A stretch of 64,000 nucleotides of DNA from Chloroflexota bacterium (GTDB lineage Bacteria > Chloroflexota > Anaerolineae > Anaerolineales > Villigracilaceae): assembly GCA_016213105.1 (NCBI GenBank), contig JACRBN010000022.1, forward strand, positions 31,879 through 95,878. The letters are read 5' to 3'. The translations under genes were made by a program, and so were the position numbers. Position 1 is the first letter of the stretch. Every line of letters begins with the position of its first letter. Shown here one piece after another: positions 61,586 to 64,000 of this stretch. Under the pieces are notes generated by a model. The model was not told where the DNA came from and ran no database searches. It saw nothing but the letters and a program-made list of their open reading frames with translations.

Positions 61586-62665
61586 GTGTATAACCTTCTG
61601 CGCCCCCGTCTTTTCGACATGGACCCGGAGCGTGCTCATGCCCTTACGCTTCAGACACTGAGCCTCGCCGGGAACTTTCCCATCTCGCACTGGTTGATGC
61701 AAATGATGTACTCCACGCCATCGAAGCCGGTCCATGCCTTCGGGCTGACGTTCAAGAATCCGGTCGGCTTGGCGGCGGGCTACGACAAGGACGGGCTTGC
61801 CATTCGCGGACTTTCCGCCCTGGGTTTCGGTCACGTGGAGATTGGGACGGTCACGCCCAAGCCGCAGCCTGGGAATCCCTCTCCGCGTGTGTTTCGGCTG
61901 GTGGAGGATGAAGCGGTTATCAATCGCATGGGTTTTCCTTCGCGCGGGTCGGAATTCGTGCAAATGCAGTTGGATCCAAACCTGAACCTAAACTGGATCG
62001 AACGCATTCTTGGGTTTTCCCCGGGCAAGCGCCGCAAGCCCCGCCCGAAGTGGAATACCATCCTCGGCGTAAACCTTGGCAAGAACAAGGATACGCCCAA
62101 TGAAGAGGCCGTGCTCGATTACCTGGCTTTGCTGCAAAACTTTGCGGGAGTTGCCGACTATCTGACGGTCAATGTCAGCTCGCCGAACACGGTGGGGTTG
62201 CGCAGTTTGCAGGGGCGGGAGGCGCTCGAAGCGTTGCTGACTCAATTGCATCAGCAAAGATTGTACGAGCAGAGGACGTACGAAAAAAGAATCCCCATCC
62301 TGGTCAAGCTCGCGCCGGATTTGAACGATGCCGAACTGGATGAGGCTATCGAGGCGATTCTGCACACGCGCATGGACGGCATCATTGTCACAAACACGAC
62401 TCTGGGGCGCGAGGGGGTACGCTCAAACCATCGGGGAGAATCAGGCGGGTTAAGCGGCAAACCGCTCACAGTTAAGAGTGAGGCGGTTTTACTGCATACG
62501 ATCAAGCGTGTGAATGGAGAGATTCCCGTTGTGAGCGCGGGCGGAGTCATGAATCCGGTGGATGCAAAACGCCGCCTCGACTTTGGGGCGGCGCTGGTGC
62601 AGGTGTATACGGGGCTGGTCTATCGCGGGCCTGCGCTGGTGAAGGAGATCGTGAAGGCGCTTTAG
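61586..62665 (+). CDS. pyrD: Dihydroorotate dehydrogenase (quinone), class 2
   Basis: This 359-residue enzyme has the class-2 N-terminal helices (MYNLLRPRLFDMDPERAHAL) that bind membrane and quinone. FMN-site motifs include NPVGLAAGYDKDG (about 58-70), GTVTPKPQPGNPSPRVFRL, the catalytic Ser in NVSSPNTVGLR and VSAGGVMNPVDA. It oxidises dihydroorotate to orotate with quinone. The start is GTG at 61586, 2 bp after the lipoprotein stop. The stop overlaps the convergent kinase-like gene by 4 bp. Confidence 0.94.
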   Translation: MYNLLRPRLFDMDPERAHALTLQTLSLAGNFPISHWLMQMMYSTPSKPVHAFGLTFKNPVGLAAGYDKDGLAIRGLSALGFGHVEIGTVTPKPQPGNPSPRVFRLVEDEAVINRMGFPSRGSEFVQMQLDPNLNLNWIERILGFSPGKRRKPRPKWNTILGVNLGKNKDTPNEEAVLDYLALLQNFAGVADYLTVNVSSPNTVGLRSLQGREALEALLTQLHQQRLYEQRTYEKRIPILVKLAPDLNDAELDEAIEAILHTRMDGIIVTNTTLGREGVRSNHRGESGGLSGKPLTVKSEAVLLHTIKRVNGEIPVVSAGGVMNPVDAKRRLDFGAALVQVYTGLVYRGPALVKEIVKAL

Positions 62666-64000
62666 GGCTGGGCCGGGCGCAGGACGGGCACGGGGGAGTC
62701 GCTGTTTCTGGTGAAGAAGCCTTCGGGCAATTGCAGCGGATCGAGGGTGCGCGGCTGGGAAAGGGAATCGGTGGTGACCAGGTAGAGGTTGATCGGGCTG
62801 CCGCTGCCGAGACGAATATCCTGAAAGGCAAAGATGACGAAGGTTCCGTCGGGGCTGAAGGCGGCGTCGCGGTAACAGCAGTTATTTTCGTAGGGGGCGA
62901 TCTTCTCGGATTTTTGGGTGGAGGCGTTGTAGAGCATTAGGTCGCCAAAGCCGTCGTTGCGGACATCGCTGTTGAACAGGAAGAGTTGGTCGCCGTCCCA
63001 ATCGAAGCTGATGATGTCGTTGGCGAAGGCGAAGCGCCCGGCGGGGAAATCGTCGATGCGGCCCGGCGGCAGGGAATTGCAGCGGGTGATGTCCATGATG
63101 CGAATGGCGTCGGCAAATTTGCTGTTGAGGTTGGCGATGTATTTGATGGAAAGCTGGGTTCCGTCGTCGGACCAGCGCACATCTTTGACGGCCAGGTCGT
63201 TATAGAACAGGCAGCCTTGCATGGCGATCAGGGCGCTCTTTTTGTTGGCGTCTGCCAGTTTTTCGAGGTCGAAGGGGACGACGTGCAGTTCGCGGTTCAC
63301 GGCGATGGCAACCTGTTTGCCGTCCGGGGAGACGCGGAAGGCTTCGAAGTATTCGGCGGAGAGGAAGTTGAAGATGGTTTCCTCGGTGGCGGTTTCGATG
63401 TTGACCTTCTTGACGGTCTTGCCGGTCATGTAGATCAGGTGATCGGGATCGCCGGGCAGCCATTGCAGGTTGAACTTTACCACGCCGTCGCGGGTGAGCT
63501 GTTTGGGGTCGGTGGTGTCCACGTTCATGACCCAGACGTCGTTGTTGCGCAGGAAGGCGAGCTTGTCGGCGCCGCCGACGATGGGCAGGCCGGAGGAGGG
63601 TGCTGAGGTTGCCGTCGGTTCCGTGGTTGCGGTGGCTGGCAGTGTGGCCGTGACTTCGATGACGATGGGCGGCAGGGTATTCGTGGAAGGCGGGAGCGTG
63701 GCCGTGATCGTGGATGTGGACACCGCCATGAGTTGTTGCAGCATGTCGCCGCCGAACAGGAAGGCTCCGCCGCCAAGAACTGCAACAAGAAGAATAACGA
63801 CTCCCAGGATCACCAGAACCGGGCTTTTACGTTTGGGTTCGGGCAGTGCGGCCAGTTCCTCCCGGACTTGTTGTTTCTTCGTTGTGGTGGCGGTCTTGTT
63901 GAAGGGCGAGACCTTGACGGTGTTATTGGATTTTTGTACTGGCGGGGTTTCTCCGCGCAGGAAGGCTTTGATTGTTTCGGCCAGTTCCACGGCGGTGGAG
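62662..64000 (-). CDS. Membrane-anchored protein with beta-propeller domain, probable C-terminal part of a Ser/Thr kinase (partial)
   Basis: The frame is open to the window edge; the first visible GTG at 63990 is internal because codons for Ser-Thr-Ala precede it. The segment STAVELAETIKAFLRGETPP resembles the end of a Ser/Thr kinase domain. A juxtamembrane linker, one transmembrane helix (about 57-75 from 63990) and a Thr/Pro-rich stretch come next. A TolB/PD40-like propeller follows with VSPDGKQVAIAV and FSPDGTFVIFAF. The kinase domain itself lies outside the window, so this is an inference from the boundary motif. The gene converges with pyrD. Confidence 0.65.
   Translation of the reverse strand, partial: STAVELAETIKAFLRGETPPVQKSNNTVKVSPFNKTATTTKKQQVREELAALPEPKRKSPVLVILGVVILLVAVLGGGAFLFGGDMLQQLMAVSTSTITATLPPSTNTLPPIVIEVTATLPATATTEPTATSAPSSGLPIVGGADKLAFLRNNDVWVMNVDTTDPKQLTRDGVVKFNLQWLPGDPDHLIYMTGKTVKKVNIETATEETIFNFLSAEYFEAFRVSPDGKQVAIAVNRELHVVPFDLEKLADANKKSALIAMQGCLFYNDLAVKDVRWSDDGTQLSIKYIANLNSKFADAIRIMDITRCNSLPPGRIDDFPAGRFAFANDIISFDWDGDQLFLFNSDVRNDGFGDLMLYNASTQKSEKIAPYENNCCYRDAAFSPDGTFVIFAFQDIRLGSGSPINLYLVTTDSLSQPRTLDPLQLPEGFFTRNSDSPVPVLRPAQP

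Overview
The window looks like chromosomal DNA of a Chloroflexota bacterium, probably class Anaerolineae. The grounds are a GC-rich sequence, an FMN riboswitch in front of a RibXY-type riboflavin ABC transporter, a spoVS gene, lipoproteins with Thr/Pro linkers, duplicated SDR-DUF2867 genes, and genes that seem to start at or beside their transcription start. This placement is inferred from gene content, not from a marker gene. No rRNA, tRNA, prophage, transposase or CRISPR array was seen.

Layout. 1-2.5 kb: a partial HI0933-like flavoprotein, a TetR regulator and a GH13 glycosidase whose promoters share one palindromic operator. 2.7-7.4 kb: a small TPR-like protein, a YnbB/YnbA-like phospholipid gene pair and comEC with a degenerate C-terminal domain. 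7.5-11.3 kb: a low-GC orphan and two tandem SDR-DUF2867 paralogues. 11.4-17.3 kb: a DUF485 / acetate-type symporter operon followed by a 1229-residue PHP-Cache-PAS-CBS-nucleotidyltransferase fusion, the most unusual protein here. 17.5-21.7 kb: an acyltransferase-like membrane protein and a cobalamin riboswitch with btuF-btuC-btuD. 22-24 kb: two SDR oxidoreductases. 24-28.8 kb: a CHAT-NTPase-TPR protein. 28.9-33.4 kb: a T-box leader with an alpha/beta hydrolase, a DinB-like gene and valS. 34.2-35.7 kb: a TIR-TPR protein. 36-39.3 kb: ferredoxin and the FMN riboswitch with a three-gene ABC transporter. 39.4-42 kb: a GT39-like enzyme, a nucleotidyltransferase and DUF2277. 42-48.6 kb: respiratory genes sdhCDAB and, divergently, qcrABC (Rieske, cytochrome b6, and subunit IV fused to a two-haem cytochrome c), then an FKBP isomerase. 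48.7-53 kb: icd, a uracil permease and a fatty-acid desaturase. 53.1-62.7 kb: pyrimidine genes pyrC, pyrF, pyrE and pyrD, interrupted by a DnaA-box-rich intergenic region that may be a replication origin, spoVS and a large lamin-tail surface protein. The right edge cuts a probable membrane protein kinase.

How the genes fit together: sdhCDAB, qcrABC and icd support aerobic quinone-based respiration and the TCA cycle. pyrC/F/E/D with the uracil permease cover UMP synthesis and salvage. Two riboswitch-controlled transporters import B12 and flavin. The CHAT and TIR proteins resemble parts of bacterial immune or cell-death systems.

A theme across the window is dispersed palindromic DNA. REP/MITE-like elements (GTCATTGCGAG ends, and others) sit between genes, and shorter palindromes lie in frame inside valS, pyrC and the CHAT gene. 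The CHAT gene and the 3' part of valS also alternate between GC-rich and AT-rich blocks within one reading frame.
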